DNA of 64,000 bases from Marinobacter pelagius (GTDB lineage Bacteria > Pseudomonadota > Gammaproteobacteria > Pseudomonadales > Oleiphilaceae), in NCBI RefSeq assembly GCF_900114925.1, contig NZ_FOUR01000001.1, forward strand, positions 744,001-808,000. The letters are read 5' to 3'. The notes beneath the pieces are model-generated. The model was given only the letters and a program-made list of their open reading frames with translations, did no database searches and had not been told where the DNA came from. Both the position numbers and the translations under genes were made by a program. Positions 10,176-22,284 of this stretch are shown here, in pieces. Numbering within the stretch: position 1 is the first letter of the stretch; every line of letters starts with the position of its first letter.

Positions 10176-11462
10176 ATGATCCCCATTGCCCGTCGAGCCC
10201 TGAATACCTCATTGATTGCCAAAGACCTGAGTTCCGTCACCAGTCGGGACGTGGCCGGTGAACATCCGGATGCCGCCGGTATCAGCCGGGAAACGGTCGA
10301 GGCGATCTGGCAGAGTGTCGAATCGCTATACCGTACCGGGGTCCATCCGGGTATCCAGGTATCGGTCCGGCACCGGGGGCACCAGGTCCTGCACCGGGCC
10401 ATCGGCCATGCCAGTGGCAACGGTCCCCACGACGGACGCGATGTGGTGCGGGTACCGATGACCACGGACACCCCGGTCTGTTATTTCTCCGCCTCCAAGG
10501 CGGTCACGGCGTTGCTGATGCACATGTTGTCCGAGCAGGGGCTGGTGAACCTGATGGACCCGGTGTCCTACTACTGCCCGGAGTTTGCCCGCCGTGGCAA
10601 GCGAACCATCACCGTGCACCAGATTCTTTCCCACCGGGGCGGGATTCCGGCCATTCCCAGGGAGACTCCCATCGAAGTGCTCTGGGACCGGGACGAAATC
10701 TGGCGCATCCTGTGTCAGGCCCGGCCGGTGGAAGTGGACGGCGCCAAGGTTGCCTACCACGCGATCACCGGTGGTTTCGTGTTGCAACGGGTGCTGGAAA
10801 AGGTCACCGGCGATACCATCGAGAACTATCTGGACAAACACTTGCGCAAGCCCATGGGGATGAAGTGGTTCACCTATGGCATTGCGCCGGAGAATCTCAA
10901 TGACCTGGCGGTCAATTACGCCACCGGTCCGACACCGCATTTCCCGGTGTCCTGGGTGGTGCGCCGGGCCCTGGGCGGCGATATCGGAACGGTGGAGTCG
11001 GTGACCAACGACCCGCGGTTTCAGGAGGCGGTGATTCCGGCCGGCAACCTGTGCGGGACCGCCGAGGAAATGGGCCGGTTCTTCCAGATGATGCTCAACG
11101 GGGGTATCTGGAACGGCCGCAGGGTCTGCAGTGAAATCACGGTCAAGCGTGCCATCCAGCAATTCGGCTCCCTGCAGATCGACCGCACCATGCTGGTTCC
11201 CATGCGGTTCAGTGCCGGCATGATGCTGGGGGGCAATCCCGTTGGTCTGTGGGGGCCGAACAGCCGTTACGCCTTCGGCCATGTGGGCCTGATCAACAAA
11301 CTGTGCTGGGCCGACCCGGCGCGGGATATTTCCGTCAGCCTGCTCAACACCGGGCTGCCTATTGTCGCGCACCACCTGCCGGCGCTGGCGAAGTTCGTCT
11401 ATACCGTGTGCCGGCAGTTCCCCCTGATTCCGGAGACCCAGCGGCCCCTGGTGGCCGCCTGA
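10176..11462 (+). CDS. serine hydrolase, beta-lactamase/EstB family
   Basis: A 428-residue member of the beta-lactamase-like serine hydrolase and esterase family (Pfam Beta-lactamase). The nucleophile motif SxxK is seen as SASK at residues 105-108, and a tyrosine in a conserved YHAITGG segment near 194 fits the second catalytic motif. LSHRGGIPAIPRE and a C-terminal GHVGLINKLCWADP segment are also typical. No signal peptide is evident, so it is probably cytoplasmic and acts on carboxylic esters or similar substrates rather than beta-lactams. It is a monocistronic gene; its stop abuts the convergent small gene at 11463. Confidence 0.85.
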   Translation: MIPIARRALNTSLIAKDLSSVTSRDVAGEHPDAAGISRETVEAIWQSVESLYRTGVHPGIQVSVRHRGHQVLHRAIGHASGNGPHDGRDVVRVPMTTDTPVCYFSASKAVTALLMHMLSEQGLVNLMDPVSYYCPEFARRGKRTITVHQILSHRGGIPAIPRETPIEVLWDRDEIWRILCQARPVEVDGAKVAYHAITGGFVLQRVLEKVTGDTIENYLDKHLRKPMGMKWFTYGIAPENLNDLAVNYATGPTPHFPVSWVVRRALGGDIGTVESVTNDPRFQEAVIPAGNLCGTAEEMGRFFQMMLNGGIWNGRRVCSEITVKRAIQQFGSLQIDRTMLVPMRFSAGMMLGGNPVGLWGPNSRYAFGHVGLINKLCWADPARDISVSLLNTGLPIVAHHLPALAKFVYTVCRQFPLIPETQRPLVAA

Positions 11463-11807
11463 TTACAGGGTCTGGACCTGCGCTTCGAGGATGCCGAGCA
11501 CCGATGACAGCAGGTCCCGGAAATCGGTCAGCGTCTGGGTGCGCTGGATCACGTCCTCACGCTGTTCATCCAGCCGCTCCAGCTTGGGTACCAGGCGCCG
11601 CATCCCTTCGGTGATGACTTCGTAGGGATAGTGGTGGTCCTGGGTGTTCAGCTTGTTGATCTCGGCAATCTCCTGACTGAGAACGCTGATGATGTCATAC
11701 AGCATGTCCTTGTGCTGGATGCTGCCCGCTTCCCAGTAGGCATCGTCCAGCAGCTCCAGCAGGGACTGGTATTCGCGCAGAGTGTCGGCAATGGTGGTCT
11801 GGGTCAT
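11463..11807 (-). CDS. conserved hypothetical protein, helical
   Basis: A 114-residue soluble protein with no recognised motif. It is rich in Leu, Glu and Gln and looks fully alpha-helical, with likely coiled-coil stretches around residues 5-50 and 65-105. It is convergent with the serine hydrolase gene, with adjoining stops. Reading-frame quality (codon use like its neighbours) supports it as real. No function is proposed. Confidence 0.65.
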   Translation of the reverse strand: MTQTTIADTLREYQSLLELLDDAYWEAGSIQHKDMLYDIISVLSQEIAEINKLNTQDHHYPYEVITEGMRRLVPKLERLDEQREDVIQRTQTLTDFRDLLSSVLGILEAQVQTL

Positions 11808-12035
11808 GGCGTGCTCGATTCATTGCGGGCCGGAATTGGCCGATTGAGAGATTCGGTGCTACAAGGAACTATAGCAGGGGATTCGTCGTGTAATGTGCTG
11901 GTCGACGTGGTCCTGCCCCCGGAACCGTCAATAAAAGTGAAACTATATTCATTTTTATTGCAGGCTACCGCGGAAAGGGGCAGACTCTCGCTGAAAGAAT
12001 ATGGATTATTCATGACTCAATGGACGAGGCCGCAA

Positions 12036-12284
12036 ATGGACAAGCCAGCTTCCCCCGAAAAACCCATCCGTCGGGCCGTAAAGCTCGATCACCACGACAG
12101 TGTCCGCAGCCATGTGCGCGAGCGCATCAGCTCGGAAGTCGAGCACCTCGAACGCCGTATCGCCAGCCTTCGCCTGAGCCGGGCACCCCATGCCGATATC
12201 CTGATCTCGACCTATGAACGGTTACTCGATCGCAAGAAGGGCTTTCTGCAGAGCTGGAACCTGAAGGACGGTGGCCCGCGCTGA
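12036..12284 (+). CDS. small conserved hypothetical protein
   Basis: An 82-residue, highly charged protein: a basic N-terminal half, then a helical segment (EVEHLERRIASLRLSRAPH) that may form a coiled coil. The ATG at 12036 follows GGACGAGG at good spacing; ATG 12012 would add 8 residues. The 5' region 11808-12011 contains an AT-rich stretch and may hold promoters for this gene and for the divergent gene at 11463. No family recognised. Confidence 0.55.
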   Translation: MDKPASPEKPIRRAVKLDHHDSVRSHVRERISSEVEHLERRIASLRLSRAPHADILISTYERLLDRKKGFLQSWNLKDGGPR

Positions 12285-12292
12285 AGACCACT

Positions 12293-13321
12293 TCAGATGC
12301 GTAGCCCGGTGTTCATGGCCTGGTAGCTGTGGGTCGAGGCATCCCGGTTCAGGCAGTAATCGGGATTGGACATGAGTTCACCGGGGTTGTCCGGATTCTC
12401 CACCCGTGGCGGCTGATCCAGTGAGGTGAACACCTCGACCCGTTGCTCGGCGTAAAGCATCCGGATTTTCAGGCAGTCGACCGTCTCGCCGGCAAACGAG
12501 AACTCAGGACCTCCGGTAGTGCCCTGATTGGTTCCAATGTCGGTGCCGTCGATATTGATGGTGTCCGTGTTCAGCCCGTCGTACTCACGGACAAACGCCA
12601 TTTCCCGCTCGCCCTCAATCACAATACTGCCTTCGCTGTGCAGCCGGGCCTGATCGTTGTAGCCGGTGGTCAGGAAATCCCGGGGCAGAAACTCGGTACC
12701 CAGGGTCGCGCTTGGCCGGGTGCTGCCTTCGGGAAAGGTGCCGGAGGACACCCAGGTAAACACCCGGGTCACCAGGTTCGAGGTGTCCGGAGTGTAGACC
12801 CATTTGACGATGGGATAACGCCATTCATAGTCCGCCACTGGCAAACCTTCCTCGAACGCGCCCTGGTCGGTGAAGCGGACAGACACATCGTTGGTGGTGT
12901 TGCTGTATTCACCGGCTTCTCCGGCGTCGATCCGGTCACTGATGTACTGGCGGGCTTCCACGAAATTCGCAATCTCCCCTTCACCGATGACCCGGCGCAT
13001 GAGATCCAGGGGGTTGCGCACCGAAGCAATGGTCGGAGGCGTGACCTCGTTGTAGGCGATGGTTAGAAACGCGGACAGCTGCTGGCGGATGTCCCTGGCC
13101 ATGGCGCTGGCCTGGCTGTTGTCTGACGTAGCCGGTTCAACGGCCAGGGAAAGGTCGTGGAACAGGGTGGTGGACGTCTGTTCGGTCAGGGTGAAGCTGG
13201 AGAATACCGGGTCCACGTTGGTGGCCGGATTCAGCGCCGATGGGCCGGTATCCTCAAGGCCACAACCGCCAAGGTTCACCAAAGCGAGGGAAAAGACGGC
13301 GAAAATGCAGGAATGTCTCAT
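12293..13321 (-). CDS. predicted lipoprotein, unknown function
   Basis: A 342-residue exported protein. The N-terminus has a short hydrophobic signal ending in the lipobox LGGC with Cys20, so it should be lipid-anchored in the envelope. The mature part is acidic and rich in Thr and Ser, and it contains phrases typical of beta-rich extracytoplasmic proteins, but no known domain was recognised. It is convergent with the small gene ending at 12284 and divergent from the hybrid kinase at 13447. A role as an envelope sensor partner for that kinase is possible but unsupported. Confidence 0.7.
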   Translation of the reverse strand: MRHSCIFAVFSLALVNLGGCGLEDTGPSALNPATNVDPVFSSFTLTEQTSTTLFHDLSLAVEPATSDNSQASAMARDIRQQLSAFLTIAYNEVTPPTIASVRNPLDLMRRVIGEGEIANFVEARQYISDRIDAGEAGEYSNTTNDVSVRFTDQGAFEEGLPVADYEWRYPIVKWVYTPDTSNLVTRVFTWVSSGTFPEGSTRPSATLGTEFLPRDFLTTGYNDQARLHSEGSIVIEGEREMAFVREYDGLNTDTINIDGTDIGTNQGTTGGPEFSFAGETVDCLKIRMLYAEQRVEVFTSLDQPPRVENPDNPGELMSNPDYCLNRDASTHSYQAMNTGLRI

Positions 13322-13446
13322 TTCAGAAGGCCCTGAGATGCGTTACGGATCATTAACCGCTAAAGTGGATACGCGCGGGGCCCGCTTCGGCCCGAATGCT
13401 GACAATAAAACATAACACCGGCATCTGCCCTCGCGGAGATCACATT

Positions 13447-17009
<3,563 letters not shown>

Positions 17010-17013
<4 letters not shown>

Positions 17014-17567
17014 CAGACAGGTCGCCCCAACGCAGTGAACAGTATTCCCTGAGCATGATGTACGGAACCTACGCCGATATCCTGTTTGTGCTCTTTCCCT
17101 TCCTGGTGATCGGCATGCAACGGCTCTGGGACGGGCGGCTGTACGACACCCTGATGCAGCCGGACCTGAGCATTGCCGCCGCCATCCTGGCGGGCCTGGC
17201 GATCGGCAAGTTTGTCCTGGGCCTGGTGACCAACCGGGAGCTGGGACGGTACAAGGAGCGGATTGTCTTCTTTATTGCCCTGACCCTGTTCGTGGTGCTC
17301 GGTCCTTCCATTATCCTGATGCTGAGCATCGTCGGTAACGAGGAAGTGCCCGGTTTTGTTGCTTTCGTCCAGCCGGTCCTGCTGATCATCGCCATATCGC
17401 TGTACAGCACCGCGGTGAGCATCAGTAACCTGCTGACCCGGTTCGGCACCGAAGCATTCGCATTGGGGCAGGACGATGGCAGGCCGGCGGACAGCCCGGA
17501 GCAGGACAGCAGGCCCCGGCCGGCACCCCTGGACCTGCCCCGGCGGACCGGCAATGACCGGCTGTAA
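17010..17567 (+). CDS. integral membrane protein of unknown function
   Basis: A 185-residue protein with four predicted membrane helices (about residues 22-40, 52-70, 85-105 and 115-140) and a hydrophilic, Pro- and Arg-rich C-terminal tail from residue 148. It starts within the stop of the hybrid kinase gene (ATGA overlap), so the two are translationally coupled. A response regulator follows 51 bp downstream. It may be an accessory membrane partner of the kinase, but no family was recognised. Confidence 0.75.
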
Positions 17568-17618
17568 CCGGCAATGTTTTGATACAAGGTACAGCCAAGG
17601 AATCAGTGGAGAAAACCG

Positions 17619-18032
17619 ATGACGGATCTGAAAGTTCTGGTGGTGGAAGACGAGCCCCTGATGCGGGAACGCCTGGTGGAAATGCTCTACCGGGCCGGTG
17701 CCACGGAAGTGACCGGGGCGGTGGATGCAGTCTCAGCGAGGCAGGCGTTCGACGCCAGTGAGTATCACATCATCCTGCTGGATCTGGGATTGCCGGATGG
17801 CGATGGTCATGAGCTGATGCAGGAGTTCAAGCGGCGACGGGAAGAGCAGCATATTGTGCTGGTGACCGCGGACGATTCCATCGACAGCATCCAGCGGGCG
17901 ATCAGCGCCGGTGCCAACGGCTACGTGGTCAAGCCCTATTCCCAGGACAAGATTCACGATGTGATCAATAACTACGCGATGGTTCACGGTGGTGAGATGG
18001 CGATGCTGGAGGGACTGAACCGGCAACATTGA
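17619..18032 (+). CDS. single-domain response regulator (CheY-like)
   Basis: A 137-residue receiver domain with acidic pocket Asp/Glu in VEDEP (residues 9-13), phospho-acceptor Asp55, Thr83 and Lys105 (VVKP), all the residues needed for phosphorylation. There is no output domain; a short helical tail follows residue 125. It lies in the same direction as the hybrid kinase and membrane protein genes, so it could be a phosphate sink or a diffusible output of that kinase. The ATG follows GTGGAG. Confidence 0.9.
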   Translation: MTDLKVLVVEDEPLMRERLVEMLYRAGATEVTGAVDAVSARQAFDASEYHIILLDLGLPDGDGHELMQEFKRRREEQHIVLVTADDSIDSIQRAISAGANGYVVKPYSQDKIHDVINNYAMVHGGEMAMLEGLNRQH

Positions 18033-18067
18033 CCGGTCCAGTCTTCCGTTCGAAGCTGGCTGCCTGC

Positions 18068-18340
18068 TCAGGCCACCTGGCGGGCAATCCAGGAATTGTA
18101 GCGGGTGGCCAGTGCCCGCACATACCGGGCCTCGGCGCCACTGAGATTGGCCAGCACGCCGTTGAAGATCCAGCCTCGCTCATACAGTCCCAGCACCCGC
18201 TGTTCATCATCCAGATTGACGCGCTGGTTCAGCTTCTTGCAGATCGCATCCAGCAGCGGCAGTTTTTCCGGGCGCTTGATCGGGCCCTGGCGGTTGCCCA
18301 TCGGCTGGTTCGCCGCACGTGTTGTCGGACGTCTTTTCAT
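18068..18340 (-). CDS. small basic conserved hypothetical protein
   Basis: A 90-residue protein with a very basic N-terminus and a helical C-terminal half. No domain recognised. The ATG at 18340 has AAGGAG six bases upstream; a longer in-frame start at 18397 would run through a terminator-like hairpin (18368-18406) and is rejected. Convergent with the response regulator gene. Confidence 0.65.
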   Translation of the reverse strand: MKRRPTTRAANQPMGNRQGPIKRPEKLPLLDAICKKLNQRVNLDDEQRVLGLYERGWIFNGVLANLSGAEARYVRALATRYNSWIARQVA

Positions 18341-18367
18341 GATGTTCTCCTTGTCGTTTTGCGGCTG

Positions 18368-18406
18368 CAAAAACAAAAACCCCGGAGCCAAGGGCAACCG
18401 GGGTTT
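18368..18406 (-). terminator. terminator-like hairpin on the minus strand
   Basis: Read on the minus strand, AAACCCCGG pairs with CCGGGGTTT around an 12-base loop and is followed by TTTGTTTTTG. It lies between a candidate 29-codon ORF (stop at 18461) and the gene at 18340, and could end or attenuate transcription coming from 18550. Confidence 0.65.
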
Positions 18407-18460
18407 GGCGGAGAAGCTGACCCGGTCGCTGCGAAGGCTCCCGGGACTGACCGAAAGCCG

Positions 18461-18550
18461 TTAGATGTCTTTCACCATGGCGCGCGCAGACTGCCCTTTC
18501 TGGCAATCAGCGGCTGGGTAAACAATGAACTGTAAAATCATCCTGGTCAT
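18461..18550 (-). CDS. candidate small ORF (29 codons)
   Basis: Starts ATGACCAGGATG at 18550 and ends in codons for MVKDI and a TAA at 18461. It encodes a hydrophobic N-terminal half and a basic, Gly/Ser-containing C-terminal half with one cysteine. A plausible TATACACT -10 lies upstream, near 18585, and a terminator-like hairpin follows at 18368-18406. The ribosome site (AAAGAG) is weak. It could equally be a leader peptide for the gene at 18340. Comparative data would be needed to call it real. Confidence 0.3.
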   Translation of the reverse strand: MTRMILQFIVYPAADCQKGQSARAMVKDI

Positions 18551-18599
18551 ACCGGCTCTTTGGTTTCGGTTCACTACTCAGTGTATAGGCTATCGGACG

Positions 18600-18768
18600 G
18601 TTTGCAAGAGCCCTCCGGCTTCGGCAAACCCGTACAGACGGATGCGCCCGGGAAGCCCATAATTTGCAGCGTCACGTGTTTTTACGTTGTGCAATCCGCG
18701 ATACCTGCCGAGTCGGGTATCAATGGATCTCTCCTTTCTACGCAGCCGCCTTGGCTGCGTTTTTTTTG
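18600..18768 (+). ncRNA. candidate small RNA
   Basis: The 337-bp gap 18551-18887 has no convincing plus-strand gene but is rich in structure: an imperfect hairpin at 18600-18630, TTGCA/TGCAA arms at 18663-18693, GATACC/GGTATC arms at 18700-18721, a C/U-rich single-stranded stretch (TCTCTCCTTTCT), then a strong Rho-independent terminator. This is the architecture of an Hfq-type small RNA. A TATAGG hexamer near 18584 could be its -10. No RNA family was recognised. Confidence 0.35.
18740..18768 (+). terminator. Rho-independent terminator
   Basis: ACGCAGCC pairs with GGCTGCGT around a five-base loop and runs into eight T. No annotated plus-strand gene ends just upstream, which is what suggests a small RNA here. 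Confidence 0.8.
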
Positions 18769-18887
18769 GCATCTCGGAAAGTTCGTAGCCACTACTTCGT
18801 ACAGATGGATCAGTCCGGATTGGCGATAATTTGCACACTAACCTGTCAATTGACTTATCTTGAATACAGAGGTTGAAACCGAAGCAA

Positions 18888-19124
18888 ATGCCCGACGAAC
18901 CCGGATCTGCCAGAAACAAGTTCCGTTCTGATTTTATCGTTGAAATTGCACTGATCGCCGCCCTGGCGGTTTACATGGTGCTGGCCCAGGACAAGATTGT
19001 AGGGGATGACCTGAGCTTTACCGTTGCCGGCGCGGCACTGATGGCCGTGGCAACTTACTGGACCCTGCATACCCTCAAGGACGGCCTGCAGTTCATTGCA
19101 GTGCGGCTTCGTCCTGGAAAATAA
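18888..19124 (+). CDS. small membrane protein, hypothetical
   Basis: A 78-residue protein with two hydrophobic segments (about residues 18-35 and 43-60) and a basic C-terminus. The ATG at 18888 is preferred; a TTG at 18873 with GAGG directly next to it would have no spacing. Its 3' end overlaps the convergent exonuclease gene by 32 bp. No family recognised. Confidence 0.55.
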   Translation: MPDEPGSARNKFRSDFIVEIALIAALAVYMVLAQDKIVGDDLSFTVAGAALMAVATYWTLHTLKDGLQFIAVRLRPGK

Positions 19125-19605
19125 TCCGCCGCCAGGTCCTGTGGAGGATCAGGGCGTCGTTGGCAGCCCGGTGAACGGGTAATCCCAGTTCCGAGATTAC
19201 CTGCTGACGAACGCCCGACCACAACCGGACCTGCTGGCTGTTCAGCAGCATGGAGATTGATTCCAGCTGGAATTCGGTCTGCACACCTGCGGCCCGGAAC
19301 AGCCGGTGCAGCCAGAAGCTGTCGAAGGTCCAGGCGTCACAGAACACCTGCTCCGGCAATAGACGGTTCAGCTGGTGGGCCACTTCCTCCACCGCCTTGC
19401 CTTCCTCGTTCAGGGTGTCCCGGGAAATCCCGTGAATCTGTTCCGCGCTTGGTGACCAGTCCTGCCAGAGTACGTGGGGTCGGATCAGCCAGCTGTGAAG
19501 CTCTCCATCCGGCATGCAGATACCCACCTCAATCGGGTAGCTCGCAATCAGATCCAGGCTCGAAGCCTCGAAATCGATGAATGCCGGAGTGAATTCGCTG
19601 GTCAT
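19093..19605 (-). CDS. 3'-5' exonuclease, RNase T/DnaQ-like
   Basis: A 170-residue DEDD-family exonuclease. The N-terminal FIDFEASSL carries the first Asp/Glu pair, and the C-terminal HRAANDALILHRTW matches the ExoIII HxxxxDA motif. The DEDDh fold acts on single-stranded 3' ends of RNA or DNA. The ATG at 19605 places the FIDFEAS motif at the usual distance from the N-terminus; an upstream in-frame start at 19674 would add 23 non-family residues. The 3' end overlaps the convergent small membrane gene. Confidence 0.85.
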   Translation of the reverse strand: MTSEFTPAFIDFEASSLDLIASYPIEVGICMPDGELHSWLIRPHVLWQDWSPSAEQIHGISRDTLNEEGKAVEEVAHQLNRLLPEQVFCDAWTFDSFWLHRLFRAAGVQTEFQLESISMLLNSQQVRLWSGVRQQVISELGLPVHRAANDALILHRTWRRIIFQDEAALQ

Positions 19606-19761
19606 GGTGTCAGGGTCATTGCTGCGTTGTTTTTCGTTGAGTTTACCCGCCCCGTACCCGAGACGCGAACCCAACCTGTGCGTCCACTGTTACAATATGT
19701 CCACTCAATGTAAAACCCCGATGACACACCGTTGTTGTCCCGGAAACCTGTGGGAGCCTGA

Positions 19762-20427
19762 ATGACTGAAACCGTGGTTGTAATCTATTCCGGAGGCATG
19801 GACTCCTTCACCCTGTTGCACCTGGCCCGGGCCCGTGGCTATCAGGTTCACGCCCTGTCCTTCAATTACGGCCAGCGCCATGTCCGTGAGCTGGATTGCG
19901 CCCGGCAGGTATGCGCGGACCTTGGCATTCCCCACAAGGAAATCGACATCCGCGCCATGTCCGAAGTCATGAGTGGTTCTTCCCTGACCTCCGACACCGA
20001 GGTGCCCGAGGGCCATTATGAGGAGGACAGCATGAAGTCGACGGTGGTGCCCAACCGCAACATGATCCTGCTGTCCCTGGCTACCGGATACGCTGTGACG
20101 GCAGGTGCTTCGGAAGTATGGTTCGGTGCCCACGGCGGGGATCACGCCATCTATCCGGATTGCCGCCCCGAGTTTGTCGAGAAGATGGATGCGGTGTGCC
20201 GGGTAGCCAATTACGAGCCGGTGGGGATCGAGGCACCGTTCATTCGTATGGACAAGGGCGAAATCCTGGCCGAGGGACTGAAGCTGGGCCTTGACTACAG
20301 TCAGACCTGGACCTGTTACAACGGCCGGGACAAGGCCTGTGGCCGCTGTGGTTCGTGCGTGGAACGGCTCGAGGCCTTTGCCGCCAATGCTGTGACCGAT
20401 CCGCTGGAATACGAGGAGCAGGTCTGA
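19762..20427 (+). CDS. queC: 7-cyano-7-deazaguanine synthase QueC
   Basis: Converts 7-carboxy-7-deazaguanine, ammonia and ATP to preQ0 in queuosine biosynthesis. The 221-residue protein starts with the ATP-pyrophosphatase PP-loop SGGMDS (residues 11-16) and ends with the zinc-binding cysteine cluster CGRCGSC (near 195), preceded by TWTCYNG. Both motifs and the length are standard for QueC. Its stop overlaps the queE start (TGATG), giving a tight two-gene operon that covers consecutive steps run in reverse gene order. Confidence 0.97.
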   Translation: MTETVVVIYSGGMDSFTLLHLARARGYQVHALSFNYGQRHVRELDCARQVCADLGIPHKEIDIRAMSEVMSGSSLTSDTEVPEGHYEEDSMKSTVVPNRNMILLSLATGYAVTAGASEVWFGAHGGDHAIYPDCRPEFVEKMDAVCRVANYEPVGIEAPFIRMDKGEILAEGLKLGLDYSQTWTCYNGRDKACGRCGSCVERLEAFAANAVTDPLEYEEQV

Positions 20428-21083
20428 TGTACCGGGTCAAAGAGGCGTTCTACACGCTCCAGGGGGAGGGTGCCCAGGCGGGCCGGGCGGCGGTCTTCTG
20501 CCGGTTCAGCAAGTGCAACCTGTGGACCGGCCGGGAGAAGGATCGCGTCAGTGCAGTGTGCGATTTCTGTGATACCGACTTTGTCGGCACCGATGGCCAG
20601 AACGGGGGCCGGTTTGAAACCGCAGACGAGCTGGCCCGGCATATCCGCAGTCTCTGGCCCGAGGCGCCGGGCCGCCCCTACGTGGTATGCACCGGCGGTG
20701 AGCCCCTGTTGCAGCTCGACGAAGCCCTGATCGACGCTTTTCACCGTGCCGGCTTTGAGGTCGGCGTGGAAACCAACGGTACCCTGCCGGCACCCGCCGG
20801 CATTGACTGGCTGTGCGTCAGCCCCAAGGCGGATGCGCCGGTAGTCATCGAGGCCTGTGATGAACTCAAGCTGGTGTATCCGCAGCCGTTGGCCATGCCG
20901 GAACGGTTCGAGCATATCCGGGCCCGGCACTACTTCCTGTCGCCCATGGCCTCTCCGAGCCTGCCGGCGACCGGTGACGACCCGGTCAAGCAAAGCAACA
21001 CCCGCAAGGCCACTGATTACTGCCTGGCCCACCCCCGCTGGCGCCTGACCCTGCAGATGCACAAGATCATCGGTATCGACTGA
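20427..21083 (+). CDS. queE: 7-carboxy-7-deazaguanine synthase QueE
   Basis: A radical SAM enzyme that contracts 6-carboxytetrahydropterin to 7-carboxy-7-deazaguanine, the step before QueC. The 218-residue product has the unusual QueE cluster motif with cysteines 30, 45 and 48 (C-x14-C-x2-C) in place of CxxxCxxC, preceded by EAFYTLQGEGAQAGR. CTGGEPLLQ follows. It starts inside the queC stop codon; GAGGAG is at ribosome-site distance. The tail CLAHPRWRLTLQMHKIIGI is typical of the family. Confidence 0.97.
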   Translation: MYRVKEAFYTLQGEGAQAGRAAVFCRFSKCNLWTGREKDRVSAVCDFCDTDFVGTDGQNGGRFETADELARHIRSLWPEAPGRPYVVCTGGEPLLQLDEALIDAFHRAGFEVGVETNGTLPAPAGIDWLCVSPKADAPVVIEACDELKLVYPQPLAMPERFEHIRARHYFLSPMASPSLPATGDDPVKQSNTRKATDYCLAHPRWRLTLQMHKIIGID

Positions 21084-22127
21084 TCAGGCCGTGGCCACGG
21101 GCCGGAGCGCTTTATTGCGGTACTGGCTCGGGCTTTCGCCGGTCCAGCGTTTGAACGCCCGGGTGAAATTGGCGGCGTCGGCGTAGCCGAGGGCATCGGC
21201 AATCTGGCTCAGGTTCATGCCGGTGCTGGTCAGCAGTTCCCCCGCCCGTTCCAGCCGGACCTGGTCCACCAGGTTCTGGAAGCTGGCATCCTCCTCCTGC
21301 AAGCGCCGTTTCAGGGTTCGTTCCGAGACAAACAAGGTGCCGGCCACGCGAGCCAGCTTGGGAGGAAACGGATGGCTGGTTTCAATCACCCGCCGGACCC
21401 GGCTGGCGAAACAGGCATCCTCGGTCAGGCGTTGCAGGGCCTCTTCGCACTGGGCGCGGGAGGCGGCAGCGAGCTGGTCATTGGTGAACCGGATGGGCAA
21501 TGCCAGCCGGCTTTCCGGGATGATCAGGGCATCCTCCCGGGCCTCGTACTCCACGGGTACCGGGATGACCTGGCGGAACCTCTGGAAATAGTGGGGTTCC
21601 GGGCCCTGCCTGACAATCCGGGTGCCATCCACCGGCGTGCCCGTCAGCTGGGCTCCCATGAAAACGCAGCCGAACAGGGTCGCATCGAGGATAAAGCCCT
21701 GCAGGGGACCCATGTCGACGTCGCAGGATACGGTATAGCGGGCATGACTCTCGAACTTGTGCCGGTTCACCTTCAGGTGCGGCGCGCGCAGGGTCAGGTA
21801 GCGGGTGACCAGTTCCAGGGCATCCTTCAGGGTCCGGCTGCTCATCACCGCCGTACCCAGGGTGCCGTGCAGAGGCAGTTTCATTTCCCGGGCCAGCAGG
21901 ATGCCAAGGCCAGGTTCCCCGCTTTCGATGATGGCGCGGGTGACAAACTCGCTTGCCTGGGCCTGGCTTACCCTGAGCTCCGGACAGTTCAGACGGGTGG
22001 GGTCCAGGCCGACGCGGAGCAGAAGATCCTGTTCGTCGACGCCAATCCTGTGGAGCAATCCGGCCAGGGTGTGCAGGTAGATGGCCGGCATACCCAGATC
22101 CTGAGCAGTCGAGACGGAGGCGCGCAT
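21084..22127 (-). CDS. AraC family transcriptional regulator
   Basis: A 347-residue regulator. An N-terminal arabinose-binding-like ligand domain of the type found in OruR/ArgR-like regulators (about residues 20-205) is followed by a C-terminal double helix-turn-helix AraC domain (about 240-340); the second helix pair reads LSQIADALGYADAANFTRAFKRWTG. It is convergent with queE, with adjoining stops, and upstream of it lie 157 bp before the hydrolase gene. The target genes cannot be named; the hydrolase is on the same strand but upstream. Confidence 0.9.
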   Translation of the reverse strand: MRASVSTAQDLGMPAIYLHTLAGLLHRIGVDEQDLLLRVGLDPTRLNCPELRVSQAQASEFVTRAIIESGEPGLGILLAREMKLPLHGTLGTAVMSSRTLKDALELVTRYLTLRAPHLKVNRHKFESHARYTVSCDVDMGPLQGFILDATLFGCVFMGAQLTGTPVDGTRIVRQGPEPHYFQRFRQVIPVPVEYEAREDALIIPESRLALPIRFTNDQLAAASRAQCEEALQRLTEDACFASRVRRVIETSHPFPPKLARVAGTLFVSERTLKRRLQEEDASFQNLVDQVRLERAGELLTSTGMNLSQIADALGYADAANFTRAFKRWTGESPSQYRNKALRPVATA

Positions 22128-22284
22128 GGGTTTCCTCGTTCAGTACCGTTTTTGTTATGTAATGGATCGGTGATGTTGAGGGATTATGCCGGCGTGGCTG
22201 AGCATTCCCATGGCTGGTCTGACGGGGGCCAAGGCCGGTCGGGCCAACTGGCCCGACTGACCCGATACACCGGTTGGCTCGCTG

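Noticed and set aside
18560..18829. An 89-codon plus-strand frame in the 18.6-18.8 kb gap
   Set aside because: It runs through the terminator and hairpins and has no ribosome site; a structured RNA explains the region better.
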